38,181 nt of DNA from Ferrovibrio sp036381655 (GCF_036381655.1 NZ_DASVCJ010000008.1:1-38181), one strand, 5' to 3'; positions 31,282 to 38,181 are shown, counted from the stretch's first letter. Notes: generated by a model from the letters alone, not told the origin. A program made the numbers and translations.

Positions 31282-31401
31282 TCCCGCCCCCTTTTCGGCT
31301 TTGCCCTCATTCCGTCACCGCGCGGCATTATAGCGGCACCCGACTTGCTTGCAGCCGCAGCGCTGTGGAAAACTCGGTTAAATTTCATCCAGGAGGCAGA
31401 T

Positions 31402-32217
31402 ATGAGCGCGGCGCCGCCCAGCCCTTCGCCGATCGACCCGGATGGCGAAATCCTGACCCGCCGCGACGGGCCGGTTTTCGTCATCGGCATCAACCGTCCG
31501 GCCAAATTGAACGGTTTCACGCCAAAGATGCTGCGCGAGCTGGCCGCCGCCTACACCGCTTTCGAGCAGGATGCCGCCGCGCGCGTCGCCGTGCTCTATG
31601 CCGAGGGCGCGCATTTCACCGCCGGGCTGGACCTGCCCAAGGTGGCGCCCTTCATCGCCCGGAAGAACCTGCTGCGCGCGCCCGACCAGATCGACCCCTG
31701 CAACAACCTGCCGCCCTTCCGCACCAAGCCGGTGGTCTGCGCCGTGCAGGGCATTACCTTTACGCTGGGAATCGAACTGATGCTGGCGGCCGATATCGTG
31801 GTGGCGGCAAGCGATTGCCGTTTCAGCCAATTGGAAGTCAAGCGCGGCATCATGGCGACGGGAGGCGCTACCATCCGCATGGTCGAACGCGCCGGCTGGG
31901 GCAATGCCATGCGCTATCTGCTCACGGGAGACGAATTCGACGTCGCCACCGCGCTCAGGCTCGGCTTCGTGCAGGAGGTCACCGAGCCGGGCGGACAATT
32001 CGCCGAAGCGATGCGGCTGGCGCGCTGCATTGCCGAGCAGGCGCCGCTCGCCGTTGCGGCGACGCTGCGCAACGCGCGGCTGGCGGTGGAACAGGGACCG
32101 GCCGCGGCGGTCGCCGATTTCGCACCGACCCAGGCGCTGCTGATGGCAAGCGAAGACGTCAAGGAAGGCATCGCCAGCTTCGTCGGGAAGCGCGCGGCGC
32201 AATTCAAGGGATGCTGA
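31402..32217 (+). CDS. Enoyl-CoA hydratase/isomerase (crotonase) family protein
   Basis: A 271-residue crotonase-fold enzyme. The oxyanion loop is EGAHFTAGLDL, and both catalytic glutamates are present: one in GIELMLAADI (Glu144 equivalent) and one in FSQLEVKRGIMATGGA (Glu164 equivalent). Hydratase activity is therefore possible, though the substrate is unknown and no other beta-oxidation gene is near. AGGAGG 5 bp before the ATG gives a strong start. Its last codons overlap the start of the M48 peptidase by 7 bp in another frame. Confidence 0.88.
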   Translation: MSAAPPSPSPIDPDGEILTRRDGPVFVIGINRPAKLNGFTPKMLRELAAAYTAFEQDAAARVAVLYAEGAHFTAGLDLPKVAPFIARKNLLRAPDQIDPCNNLPPFRTKPVVCAVQGITFTLGIELMLAADIVVAASDCRFSQLEVKRGIMATGGATIRMVERAGWGNAMRYLLTGDEFDVATALRLGFVQEVTEPGGQFAEAMRLARCIAEQAPLAVAATLRNARLAVEQGPAAAVADFAPTQALLMASEDVKEGIASFVGKRAAQFKGC

Positions 32218-33695
32218 ACCGAATCATGCTGCGGTCCTTGCTGCTCAGTCTGTTCACCGTGTTCGCCCTGGCGGCGGCGCCGCTGCAGCCTGCCGCGGCG
32301 CAGATATTCATGTCGCCGGAAGAGGCCAAGAAAGTCGGCTCGCAGGAGCATCCGAAAATCCTGCAGCAATTCGGCGGCGCCTATGACGATCCCGATATCG
32401 GCGCCTATATCGCCGGCATCGCCGGTCGCGTCGCGGCGCAGTCGGGCGAGCCGCCCGGCAACTTCACCTTTACCGTGCTGAACTCGCCCGTCGTCAACGC
32501 CTTCGCGCTGCCCGGCGGCTATGTCTACATCACGCGCGGCACGCTCGCCCTGGCGAATGACGAGGCCGAGGTCGCCGGCGTGCTTGGCCATGAAATCGGC
32601 CATGTGATCTCGCATCATTCCGAGAAGCGCTACGACAAATCCGTCTTCACCAATCTCGGCGTTGCCGCCGGCTCGATCCTCGGCTCGATCTTTCTGGGCC
32701 AGGGCGCCGGCCAGGCGATCGGCCAGATCGGCCAGGTCGCCGGCGGCGCCTATCTCGCCTCCTTCAGCCGCGAGAACGAGACCGAGGCCGACCTGATCGG
32801 CGTGCGGCTGCTCTCCAAGGTCGGCTATGCGCCGGATGCGCAGGCCGCCTTCCTGCAGACCTTGAGCGATTACAGCGATCTGGAAAACAAGATGGCGGGC
32901 CAGGCCGGCAAGGACCGCCTGAACGATCTGTTCGCCACCCATCCCGGCGGACCGCAGCGCGTGCGCGACGCCATCCGCGAGGCGCAGACCTATCCGCCGA
33001 GTCCGATCTATCGCCGCGACGAGTATCTCGACCATATCGAAGGCCTGGTCTATGGCGACGATCCCAAGGAAGGCGTGGTGCGCGGCCACAGCTTCACGCA
33101 TCCCGGCCTGCGCCTGAGCTTCTCGGTGCCGGACGACTGGAAGATCTCGAATCAGCCCGATGCCGTCATCGCCAGCAAGGGCGGCAATTACCAGCTTCAG
33201 TTCGACATCGAGCGCGACAAGAAGAAGGTGCAATCCTCGCGCAGCGCGCTGGACTATCTCACCCGGCTCTGGGTGACGCGGTTTCGCCTGAACGAGGCGG
33301 AAGCGATCACGGTGAACGGCATGCCGGCGGCGACCGGCTGGGCGCGCGTGCAGGCCAAGAGCGGCGACAATGTCGATGCGCGTTTCGTCGCCGTCGGTTT
33401 TCCCAGCGACGACATCGTGCGCTTCGTCATCATCGCGCCGGCCGGCCAGCTCAAGTCGATCGAGGCGACGATGATCAAGAGCGTGAACACGCTCAAATAC
33501 CTCTCGCCGTCGGAGGCCGCCGCGGTCAAGCCGCTGCGGCTGCATGTCGTCACGGTGCAGGCCGGCGACACGGCCGAGAAGCTGGCCGAGAAGCTGCCGT
33601 TTTCGCGCTACAAGCTGGAGCAGTTCCGTGTGCTGAACGGCCTGCGCGCGGGCGATGAGTTGAAACCCGGCCAGCGCATCAAGCTGGTGGAATGA
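32211..33695 (+). CDS. M48-family metallopeptidase with C-terminal LysM domain
   Basis: A periplasmic zinc protease of about 494 residues. The signal peptide covers the first 30 (LLLSLFTVFALAAAP, cleavage near AAAQ). The peptidase domain has HEIGH at 127-131 and the third ligand Glu192 (ENETEAD), with a glycine-rich stretch between. A middle domain (about 260-440) resembles a lipoprotein-like beta sandwich, and a LysM repeat (about 447-494, VQAGDTAEKLAEKL to KPGQRIKLVE) should bind peptidoglycan. It is BepA-like but has LysM in place of TPRs. A second ATG at 32226 is an alternative start without overlap. Confidence 0.9.
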   Translation: MLNRIMLRSLLLSLFTVFALAAAPLQPAAAQIFMSPEEAKKVGSQEHPKILQQFGGAYDDPDIGAYIAGIAGRVAAQSGEPPGNFTFTVLNSPVVNAFALPGGYVYITRGTLALANDEAEVAGVLGHEIGHVISHHSEKRYDKSVFTNLGVAAGSILGSIFLGQGAGQAIGQIGQVAGGAYLASFSRENETEADLIGVRLLSKVGYAPDAQAAFLQTLSDYSDLENKMAGQAGKDRLNDLFATHPGGPQRVRDAIREAQTYPPSPIYRRDEYLDHIEGLVYGDDPKEGVVRGHSFTHPGLRLSFSVPDDWKISNQPDAVIASKGGNYQLQFDIERDKKKVQSSRSALDYLTRLWVTRFRLNEAEAITVNGMPAATGWARVQAKSGDNVDARFVAVGFPSDDIVRFVIIAPAGQLKSIEATMIKSVNTLKYLSPSEAAAVKPLRLHVVTVQAGDTAEKLAEKLPFSRYKLEQFRVLNGLRAGDELKPGQRIKLVE

Positions 33696-33735
33696 GCGCT
33701 TTTCCTTCCGGCGTATAAAGAGGCGGCCAAGAAAC

Positions 33736-33812
33736 TCCCCGCGCCCGGCCATGACGGGGAGCGGTGAGAACTCGTTCACAAAGATCGTCACCCTTGGGCT
33801 TGTCCCGAGGGT
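33736..33812. repeat. Two palindromic elements between the M48 peptidase and rpoH
   Basis: CTCCCCG/CGGGGAG (33736-33742 and 33756-33762) is a 7-bp stem with a 13-nt loop, a possible terminator hairpin for either convergent gene though without a T-run. ACCCTTGGG/CCCGAGGGT (33790-33798 and 33804-33812) is a 9-bp stem with one wobble, of the kind found as dispersed palindromes in alphaproteobacteria. Confidence 0.6.
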
Positions 33813-33855
33813 CCAGGCGGCATCGCCGAGCCTCGCAACGAAGCCGCGCCCGTGA

Positions 33856-34743
33856 TCAGTCGCTGCTGAAATCCCGCTGCAGGTCGGCGATGTCGCCGAG
33901 CCGCCGGCGCAGGCGTTTGAGCGCCTGGTGCTCGAGCTGGCGCACGCGCTCCTTGGAGATGCCGAGCCGGGTGCCCAGCCGTTCGAGCGTGACGGCCTCG
34001 TCGGTAAAGAACCGCGCCTGCACGATGATGCGTTCGCGTTCCGGCAGGGCGGCGACCGCTTCGCCCACCCAATGCGCGCGCAGGCGCGTATCGCGCCGCG
34101 CCATCGTGGTTTCTTCCGGATTGGGCCGTTCGTCGACCAGCAGATCCTGCCAGGCGGCCTCGCCGTCCTCGCCGACGGTGGCGTTGAGCGAGCGGTCGGA
34201 GGCGGCCAGCCGGCTTTCCATATGAATGACGTCACTTTCGCTGACATTGAGCTGCCGCGCCAGCTTGCGCCGGCCTTCCAGGGTCAGCGCCTCGCGGCCG
34301 CCGCGTTCGATCTTGGCGCGCAGGCGGCGCAGATTGAAGAACAGCGATTTATGCGCCGCCGTCGTGCCGGTACGCACGATCGACCAGTTGCGCAGCACGA
34401 AATCCTGAATCGCCGCGCGGATCCACCAGGCGGCGTAGGTGGCGAAACGCACCTCGCGCTCGGGCTCGAAGCGCGCCGCGGCCTGCATCAAGCCCAGGTT
34501 GCCTTCCTGGATCAGGTCGTTCAACGGCAGACCGTAATGGCGGAAGCGGACGGCGGTGGAAATCACCAGCCGCATATGCGGGGCGACCAGTTTGTGCAGC
34601 GCCCTTTGATCCTGGCGATTGCGCCAGCTCGCCGCCAGCGTCGCCTCCTCGTTGGGCGAGAGCAGCGGCAGCCGCATCGCGCGGCGCACGAAGGCGCGAT
34701 CACTGGCATCGGAGGAAGCGGCGTTGACCCGTTCGGCAATCAT
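33856..34743 (-). CDS. rpoH: RNA polymerase sigma-32 family factor (RpoH, possibly RpoH2 type)
   Basis: A 295-residue sigma factor for heat-shock or photo-oxidative stress genes. Region 2 shows DLIQEGNLGLMQAAARFEP and ATYAAWWIRAAIQDFVLRNWSIVR; the RpoH box is HKSLFFNLRRLRAK (131-144); region 4.2 is the helix-turn-helix TLERLGTRLGISKERVRQLEHQ. The RpoH box separates it from RpoD/RpoS. Many alphaproteobacteria have two copies; the lack of neighbouring rluD and the ECF-type promoter suggest this may be the stress-linked RpoH2. It is the last gene of the fdxA-carD-phosphoesterase-rpoH run, 178 bp after the phosphoesterase gene. Confidence 0.93.
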   Translation of the reverse strand: MIAERVNAASSDASDRAFVRRAMRLPLLSPNEEATLAASWRNRQDQRALHKLVAPHMRLVISTAVRFRHYGLPLNDLIQEGNLGLMQAAARFEPEREVRFATYAAWWIRAAIQDFVLRNWSIVRTGTTAAHKSLFFNLRRLRAKIERGGREALTLEGRRKLARQLNVSESDVIHMESRLAASDRSLNATVGEDGEAAWQDLLVDERPNPEETTMARRDTRLRAHWVGEAVAALPERERIIVQARFFTDEAVTLERLGTRLGISKERVRQLEHQALKRLRRRLGDIADLQRDFSSD

Positions 34744-34781
34744 GGCTGCTCCGCAATCTGGGAAGCTATTTATCCATGGAA

Positions 34782-34809
34782 TTTACGACGGAATTAGGGC
34801 AGTGGTTCC
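34782..34809 (-). promoter_or_regulatory. Candidate ECF-sigma promoter of rpoH
   Basis: On the minus strand GGAAC (34809-34805), a 17-bp spacer and CGTAAA (34787-34782) match the GGAAC-N16/17-CGT core of EcfG/RpoE-type promoters. The predicted start near 34774 gives a leader of about 30 nt to the rpoH ATG. Confidence 0.5.
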
Positions 34810-34921
34810 CTCACGCTTGCGTGTTTAATCCAGGGCAGGCGGGCAACGCACGCTTCCGCGCCAAAGCGCACCCGTCCGGGTGCAAACCGGCGGCGGGATT
34901 TTCCACTGGCGGGATCGGCGG

Positions 34922-35791
34922 TTAGATCGCGAAACTCTCGACCACGGCGCCGTCGAGGCTGAAGCAGGCGACGTTGAGCGCGCCGCCGAAGCCGGCGCCG
35001 CCATCGAGGCAGCAGGTGAAGGCATCCAGATGGGCGCCTTCGCCGCGCGGGTTGCAGCCGCTGATCACCCGGCGGAAACCGGCATAGGGCTGATTCAGGC
35101 TGCGGAAGGCAGGCGATCCCCACCACAGATGGTCCGATTGCGCCGCCAGCGCGATATTGGGGTCGATGCCGGCATGCACGAACAGCAGCTCGCCGCCCTC
35201 GGTATAGGCGGCGCGGCGCAGGCAGCCGAACAGCTCGTCATGGCCGGGATGCCGCCGGATCGTGGCGCGCAGGGCGTTGGTCCAGCGGCTGATGCTGAGC
35301 GCGCCCTCGCGCAGCACGGCCTGGGCCTGGGCCGGCTCGATGCCATAGCCGCGCAGCATCGGTTCCATGCCGTGCCGCAGCATCCAGTCCAGCACCTCGC
35401 GCGGCGACGGGGCGAACTGGATCTGCAGCAGCTTGCGCCACATCTCCTCCTGCGCGCCGCGCAGGTAGACGATGTCCTCCGGCTCGGCGCCGGGCAGGCA
35501 GAGGAAATCGCGCCGGAACGCCAGCAATTCGTCCAGGGTTTCGATCGTGGCGGCGCCATGGCCGATCAGGTTGCCGAGATAGACCAGCCGGTCGCCGGGC
35601 AGCAGCCGGGCGGCCAGTTCGTGATGCGCCTCGCGCAGCCGCTCGATCTCGGCATGGATCGCCGCCACCGCCCAGACCCGGCGGGCATGGCGCAGCACGG
35701 CGAAGGCTTCCGAGGCGCCGGTGGAGGCGGCGGTTGCGGGGCTGCCCGGTTTCCCGCCCGGGATGGCGGAGCTCGTTTGTAGCGCGGACAA
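34922..35791 (-). CDS. Degenerate PPP-type metallophosphoesterase homologue (probable pseudoenzyme)
   Basis: About 289 residues with the order of motifs of serine/threonine phosphatase-like calcineurin-fold enzymes but most metal ligands replaced. GDIHG reads AAIHAE (43-48), GDxVDRG reads GNLIGHG (73-79), GNHE reads GAQE (112-115), and the late GHTP reads GCNP (245-248). Two histidines remain: His46, and His206 in FVHAG. The fold seems intact (LVYLGN, LLFVHAGIDP, FGGALNVACFSLDG). The start is unclear: TTG at 35791 gives a family-like length, whereas ATG at 36001 overlaps carD by 50 bp and adds an unconserved stretch. It lies between carD and rpoH. An inactive scaffold or nucleotide-sensing role is inference. 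Confidence 0.7.
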   Translation of the reverse strand: MSALQTSSAIPGGKPGSPATAASTGASEAFAVLRHARRVWAVAAIHAEIERLREAHHELAARLLPGDRLVYLGNLIGHGAATIETLDELLAFRRDFLCLPGAEPEDIVYLRGAQEEMWRKLLQIQFAPSPREVLDWMLRHGMEPMLRGYGIEPAQAQAVLREGALSISRWTNALRATIRRHPGHDELFGCLRRAAYTEGGELLFVHAGIDPNIALAAQSDHLWWGSPAFRSLNQPYAGFRRVISGCNPRGEGAHLDAFTCCLDGGAGFGGALNVACFSLDGAVVESFAI

Positions 35792-35951
35792 GTGTTCTCT
35801 GACGAATCGGGCCGTAAAAGCGGTGCCGACGCGGAATCCTAGCCGAGCGGCCTGGCAAAACGAAGAGAAAAGCAGGCCGATCGCGGCGCCGAGGTGTGAC
35901 CTTTTCGCGCCAGGATTCGCATCCGGCCGGCTTTCGTCTTGTGCCGTCGCG

Positions 35952-36896
35952 TCAGGCGGCCTTGAGGATCTTTTCCAGCTTCTTGGTTGCGGATTCCTCA
36001 TCGATCCGCTCGACGGCAGCGAGTTCGCGCATCAGGCGATCGAGCGCCGATTCATAGATCTGCCGCTCGGAATAGCTCTGATCGGGCTGGCCGGCATTGC
36101 GGTGCAGATCGCGCACCACCTCGGCGATCGAAACCGGATCGCCGGAATTGATCTTGGCTTCGTATTCCTGGGCGCGGCGGCTCCACATGGCGCGCTTGAT
36201 GCGGGCGCGGCCTTTCAGCGTCTCCAGCGCGGTGCGCATCTTCTGCGGCGAGCTGAGCTTGCGGATGCCGACGGAGGCGACTTTCGACAACGGCACGCGC
36301 ACCGTCATCTTGTCACGTTCGAATTCGACCACCATAAGGTCGAGTTCGAAGCCGGCGATCATCTGGCGTTCGATGCGCAGAATCTTGCCGACGCCATGGG
36401 TGGGATAGACGACATAGTCGCCGGCTGCGAAATCGACTTTGACTTTGGCTGGCACGGGCTTAAGCGAAACGACTTTATTCACGTTGGGGACTGGCTTGGT
36501 TTCGAGGGCTGCCGGCCGCATCGGCTGCGGCAGAGGACGGCTCGGCGGTGCCGAGACGGCCATGGGTTTGGCCGGTGCCGCGGGCTTGGCGGCAGCAGCC
36601 GGTTTGGCGTGGCCCGCCTTGGCGGCGGCGGCCTTCGCCGGCGCGGCCTTGGCCGGCGCCTTCGCAGCCGGCTTGGCGGGCTTGGTGTCGATTTTCTTCT
36701 TCGCCGGGGCCGGCTTGGCGGCCTTGGCGCTGGTCTTGGCCGGCGCCTTGGCGGCGCTTTTCGGCTTCGGGGCGGCCTTGGTGGCGGGCTTCTTGGCGGT
36801 GGCGGCGCGCGCGGCGGGTTTGGCCTTGGCCGGCTTGCTCTTGCCGGCGGCTGCGGTCTTTGCCTTCGCTGGGCTTTTTGTCTTGGCTTTCTTCAC
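35952..36896 (-). CDS. CarD-family RNA polymerase-binding regulator with histone H1-like N-terminal tail
   Basis: CarD/CdnL proteins bind the RNA polymerase beta subunit and stabilise open promoter complexes. The family domain is residues 152-314: a Tudor-like RNAP-interaction part (GDYVVYPTHGVGKI to VPLSKVASVGIRKL), then the helical DNA-contacting part with the conserved Trp in IKRAMWSRRAQEYEAKI. Typical family members are only about 165 residues. Here 150 residues precede the domain, nearly all Ala, Lys and Pro in repeats such as AKPAAKAPAKAAPAKA, like histone H1 tails. The GTG start has GAGGGTGG upstream. It is preceded by a long structured leader, with fdxA as upstream neighbour. Confidence 0.9.
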   Translation of the reverse strand: MKKAKTKSPAKAKTAAAGKSKPAKAKPAARAATAKKPATKAAPKPKSAAKAPAKTSAKAAKPAPAKKKIDTKPAKPAAKAPAKAAPAKAAAAKAGHAKPAAAAKPAAPAKPMAVSAPPSRPLPQPMRPAALETKPVPNVNKVVSLKPVPAKVKVDFAAGDYVVYPTHGVGKILRIERQMIAGFELDLMVVEFERDKMTVRVPLSKVASVGIRKLSSPQKMRTALETLKGRARIKRAMWSRRAQEYEAKINSGDPVSIAEVVRDLHRNAGQPDQSYSERQIYESALDRLMRELAAVERIDEESATKKLEKILKAA

Positions 36897-37237
36897 TGGC
36901 CACCCTCGCTGTTAACGCACTCCGTGCCCGGACATTCTGGTGTCTGAGGCACCCTGCTATGACGCCGCGTCGCTTCTCTTCCCCGCGGATGACCGAATAC
37001 CGACCGGTCAGGCTCGTGAGAACCCGAGAGAAGACAAGTATCGGTCGAAACCTATCTCTCGGATGCTACCCAAAGTCGCCGACCAAACCCGGGATTCAGG
37101 AGCCATCCTCCCCTTCCGGCCCGATTGCGGCGGAAGGGTTATTGTTCATGGCCAAAATATATCACAGCAGGGCGGTAATGCACAGCAGCCGATGCGATGC
37201 AGAAAAGGCATTGACTGCACGCGAAGGTGGAAATCGC
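36897..37237 (-). promoter_or_regulatory. Long structured leader and promoter region of carD
   Basis: 341 bp without a clear gene. A TATATT -10-like box (37161-37156, minus strand) would give a 5' leader of about 250 nt. Within it are perfect inverted repeats: CCCTTCCG/CGGAAGGG (37111-37118 with 37131-37138) and CCGAGAGA/TCTCTCGG (37024-37031 with 37055-37062), plus the palindrome GACCGGTC (37002-37009). A 17-codon reading frame (ATG at 37149) overlaps the first hairpin. I recognise no known riboswitch. Confidence 0.4.
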
Positions 37238-37582
37238 CTATTTCCCGGTTCCGTCGCCCGGTTCCGGGCTGAAGAATTTCTCGAACTTGCCCTCCACGCC
37301 CTTCCATTCGTCGGCATCGGCCGGGGGCGTGCCCTTGCGGGTGATGTTGGGCCATTTGGCGGCATATTCCCGGTTCAGCTCGACCCAGGCTTCGGCCCGG
37401 CTGTCGGTGTCAGGCAGGATCGCCTCGGCCGGGCATTCCGGTTCGCAGACGCCGCAATCGATGCATTCGTCCGGATGGATCACCAGCATGTTCTCGCCGA
37501 CATAGAAACAGTCGACCGGGCACACCTCCACGCAATCCATGTACTTGCACTTGATGCAGGCTTCCGTAACCACGTAGGTCAT
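37238..37582 (-). CDS. fdxA: Seven-iron ferredoxin (3Fe-4S/4Fe-4S), FdxA
   Basis: A low-potential electron carrier of 114 residues. Cysteines match Azotobacter ferredoxin I shifted by one: Cys9, Cys17 and Cys50 for the [3Fe-4S] cluster; Cys21, Cys40, Cys43 and Cys46 for the [4Fe-4S] cluster; and two extra cysteines (12 and 25). The C-terminal half (NREYAAKWPNITRKG) is the usual extension of this type. GCGAGGA precedes the ATG. It is upstream of carD, a linkage common in alphaproteobacteria. Redox partners are not in the window, unless the distant formate dehydrogenase counts. Confidence 0.94.
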   Translation of the reverse strand: MTYVVTEACIKCKYMDCVEVCPVDCFYVGENMLVIHPDECIDCGVCEPECPAEAILPDTDSRAEAWVELNREYAAKWPNITRKGTPPADADEWKGVEGKFEKFFSPEPGDGTGK

Positions 37583-37753
37583 CGATGTTGTCCTCGCTTA
37601 TTGGTTCTGGATCTATGCGGCGTGCACAGGCATCGCCGGCCTCGTGGCGCGCCAGTTTGATGCAGGGGAGCCTCAAGGGCGCATATTGGCTTCACAATTT
37701 TGTCCTTCTGGTCGGCCCGATAATCGGCTCGACCACCACTGTCGGGCTCGAGT

Positions 37754-37783
37754 TTGGCAGGGCTATAAAGCAATATTTATAAT
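37754..37783 (+). promoter_or_regulatory. Near-consensus sigma-70 promoter pointing towards the IS element
   Basis: TTGGCA (37754-37759), an 18-bp spacer and a perfect TATAAT (37778-37783). The expected start is near 37790, just before an ATG at 37793. Confidence 0.45.
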
Positions 37784-37792
37784 ACATCTTAT

Positions 37793-37942
37793 ATGCTGAT
37801 CGGACAAAAGCAAGATGGCCTGTCCATGATTTTTCGCGACGGGAGGCATGCGCCGTGCGCCTGCATGCGCAATCGGGCAGAGGCCGCGATGACGTTGCGC
37901 GATCGGGTCACGCCCCGCCCGAAGGCCGACGCATCCTTCTAA
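37793..37942 (+). CDS. Hypothetical 49-codon reading frame
   Basis: Starts at the ATG 3 bp after the predicted start of the TATAAT promoter and ends at TAA. The product would be basic (RNRAEAAMTLRDRV) with no recognisable domain, signal peptide or membrane segment. There is no ribosome-binding site, so translation would need to be leaderless or begin at an inner ATG. It may be chance. Confidence 0.15.
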   Translation: MLIGQKQDGLSMIFRDGRHAPCACMRNRAEAAMTLRDRVTPRPKADASF

Positions 37943-37999
37943 TGATCTTCACGAAAGATGTGTAACATTCGCTTGGTCAACATTGCTGTGAGTGGGAGG

Positions 38000-38181
38000 A
38001 TGGCTGGCAGCGCGTGGCGGCCGGCGCGCCTGACGCCGGAGCAGATGGAGGAGCGCCGCTTGGCCGCGGCAGCCCTGTTGCGCCAGGGGCGGCTGACGCA
38101 GGCGGCGATCGCGCGGCGCCTCGGCGTGAGCCGGGCGAGCGTCTCGCGCTGGGCCGCGGCCCTGCGCCAGTGCGGCCGGCG
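38000..38181 (+). CDS. IS630-superfamily transposase, N-terminal part (3' truncated by window edge)
   Basis: The frame opens at ATG with GGGAGG directly upstream and runs off the right edge. The 60 visible residues include RLTPEQMEERRLAAA and a helix-turn-helix, TQAAIARRLGVSRASVSRWA, the winged-HTH start of one IS630 subgroup. The catalytic domain is outside the window. It is in the same orientation as the transposase tail at the left edge, but the two pieces do not overlap, so it cannot be told if they are the same element. Confidence 0.8.
   Translation, partial: MAGSAWRPARLTPEQMEERRLAAAALLRQGRLTQAAIARRLGVSRASVSRWAAALRQCGR

Larger units (their letters stand above)
37583..37999. other. Intergenic region between fdxA and the right-hand transposase
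   Basis: 417 bp. It carries the fdxA leader, an unusually AT-rich tract (37763-37795) with promoter-like boxes on both strands, a possible 49-codon frame (listed separately), a GCATGC inverted repeat (around 37848-37868) and, near its right end, the left end of the IS630-type element, whose terminal repeat I cannot place. The gene often found upstream of fdxA (S4-domain RNA-binding protein) is absent. Confidence 0.5.

Noticed and set aside
124..38000. Left and right IS pieces as two halves of the same element type
   Set aside because: They do not overlap in sequence, and the end after the left stop has no visible inverted match before the right ATG, so identity cannot be shown.
1..38181. CRISPR array, phage or integrative element
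   Set aside because: No regularly spaced repeats, Cas, integrase, capsid or conjugation genes are visible; the only mobile parts are the two transposase ends.

Overview
The window looks like chromosomal DNA of a high-GC alphaproteobacterium, probably of the Rhodospirillales type. The signs are a CcrM-type GANTC methyltransferase downstream of rnhB, an FYDLN-acid protein beside a class II aroA, a seven-iron ferredoxin next to carD, an RpoH-family sigma factor, two PAS_5 proteins, and the block rsfS-rlmH-gpmI-envC-ctpA-polysaccharide deacetylase-rppH. The genus cannot be fixed from the sequence alone. Both ends of the window run into IS630-superfamily transposases: a C-terminus at the left and an N-terminus at the right, both on the + strand.

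Layout. 1-3.1 kb: transposase tail, then speE/speD (spermidine synthesis, 4-bp overlap), a PAS_5 protein, tRNA-Ala(GGC) and the FYDLN-acid protein, all on the minus strand. 3.2-9.4 kb (+): aroA, then a two-gene NAD-linked formate dehydrogenase with fused NuoE/NuoF-like diaphorase, closed by a perfect hairpin terminator. 9.4-12.2 kb: an EamA exporter, a glutaredoxin-type ArsC, a ferritin-like diiron protein and a second PAS_5 protein. 12.2-20.4 kb (-): a long housekeeping block for ribosome maturation (rsfS, rlmH), glycolysis (gpmI), peptidoglycan remodelling (envC, ctpA), a divergent polysaccharide deacetylase, RNA 5'-end processing (rppH), and a hydrolase that seems to start at CTG. 20.4-25.0 kb (-): two tandem CitMHS_2-type ion transporters, a FieF-type cation exporter and pdxH.

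25.0-31.3 kb: a repeat-rich promoter region with four GANTC sites before a glycine-zipper lipoprotein; a FabF-like synthase divergent from a MarR regulator with repeats between them; a DUF3237 protein; a membrane PAS sensor with no output domain; and ccrM behind rnhB with GANTC sites and a near-CtrA box in its upstream region. 31.4-33.7 kb (+): a crotonase and an M48-LysM peptidase. 33.8-37.6 kb (-): fdxA, carD, a degenerate metallophosphoesterase and rpoH, a small transcription/stress neighbourhood.

The items most worth a second look are: (i) the phosphoesterase-fold protein between carD and rpoH, which has lost most metal ligands; (ii) a CarD with a histone H1-like tail of about 150 residues, echoed by a shorter Lys/Ala tail on RsfS; (iii) clustered CcrM sites in two intergenic regions; (iv) a hydrolase whose open frame has no ATG/GTG/TTG before its conserved N-terminus; (v) a long structured carD leader; and (vi) an ECF-type (GGAAC-N17-CGT) promoter candidate before rpoH. 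No CRISPR array, phage or complete mobile island is visible. Functions come from motif and family recognition by eye; no search was run.
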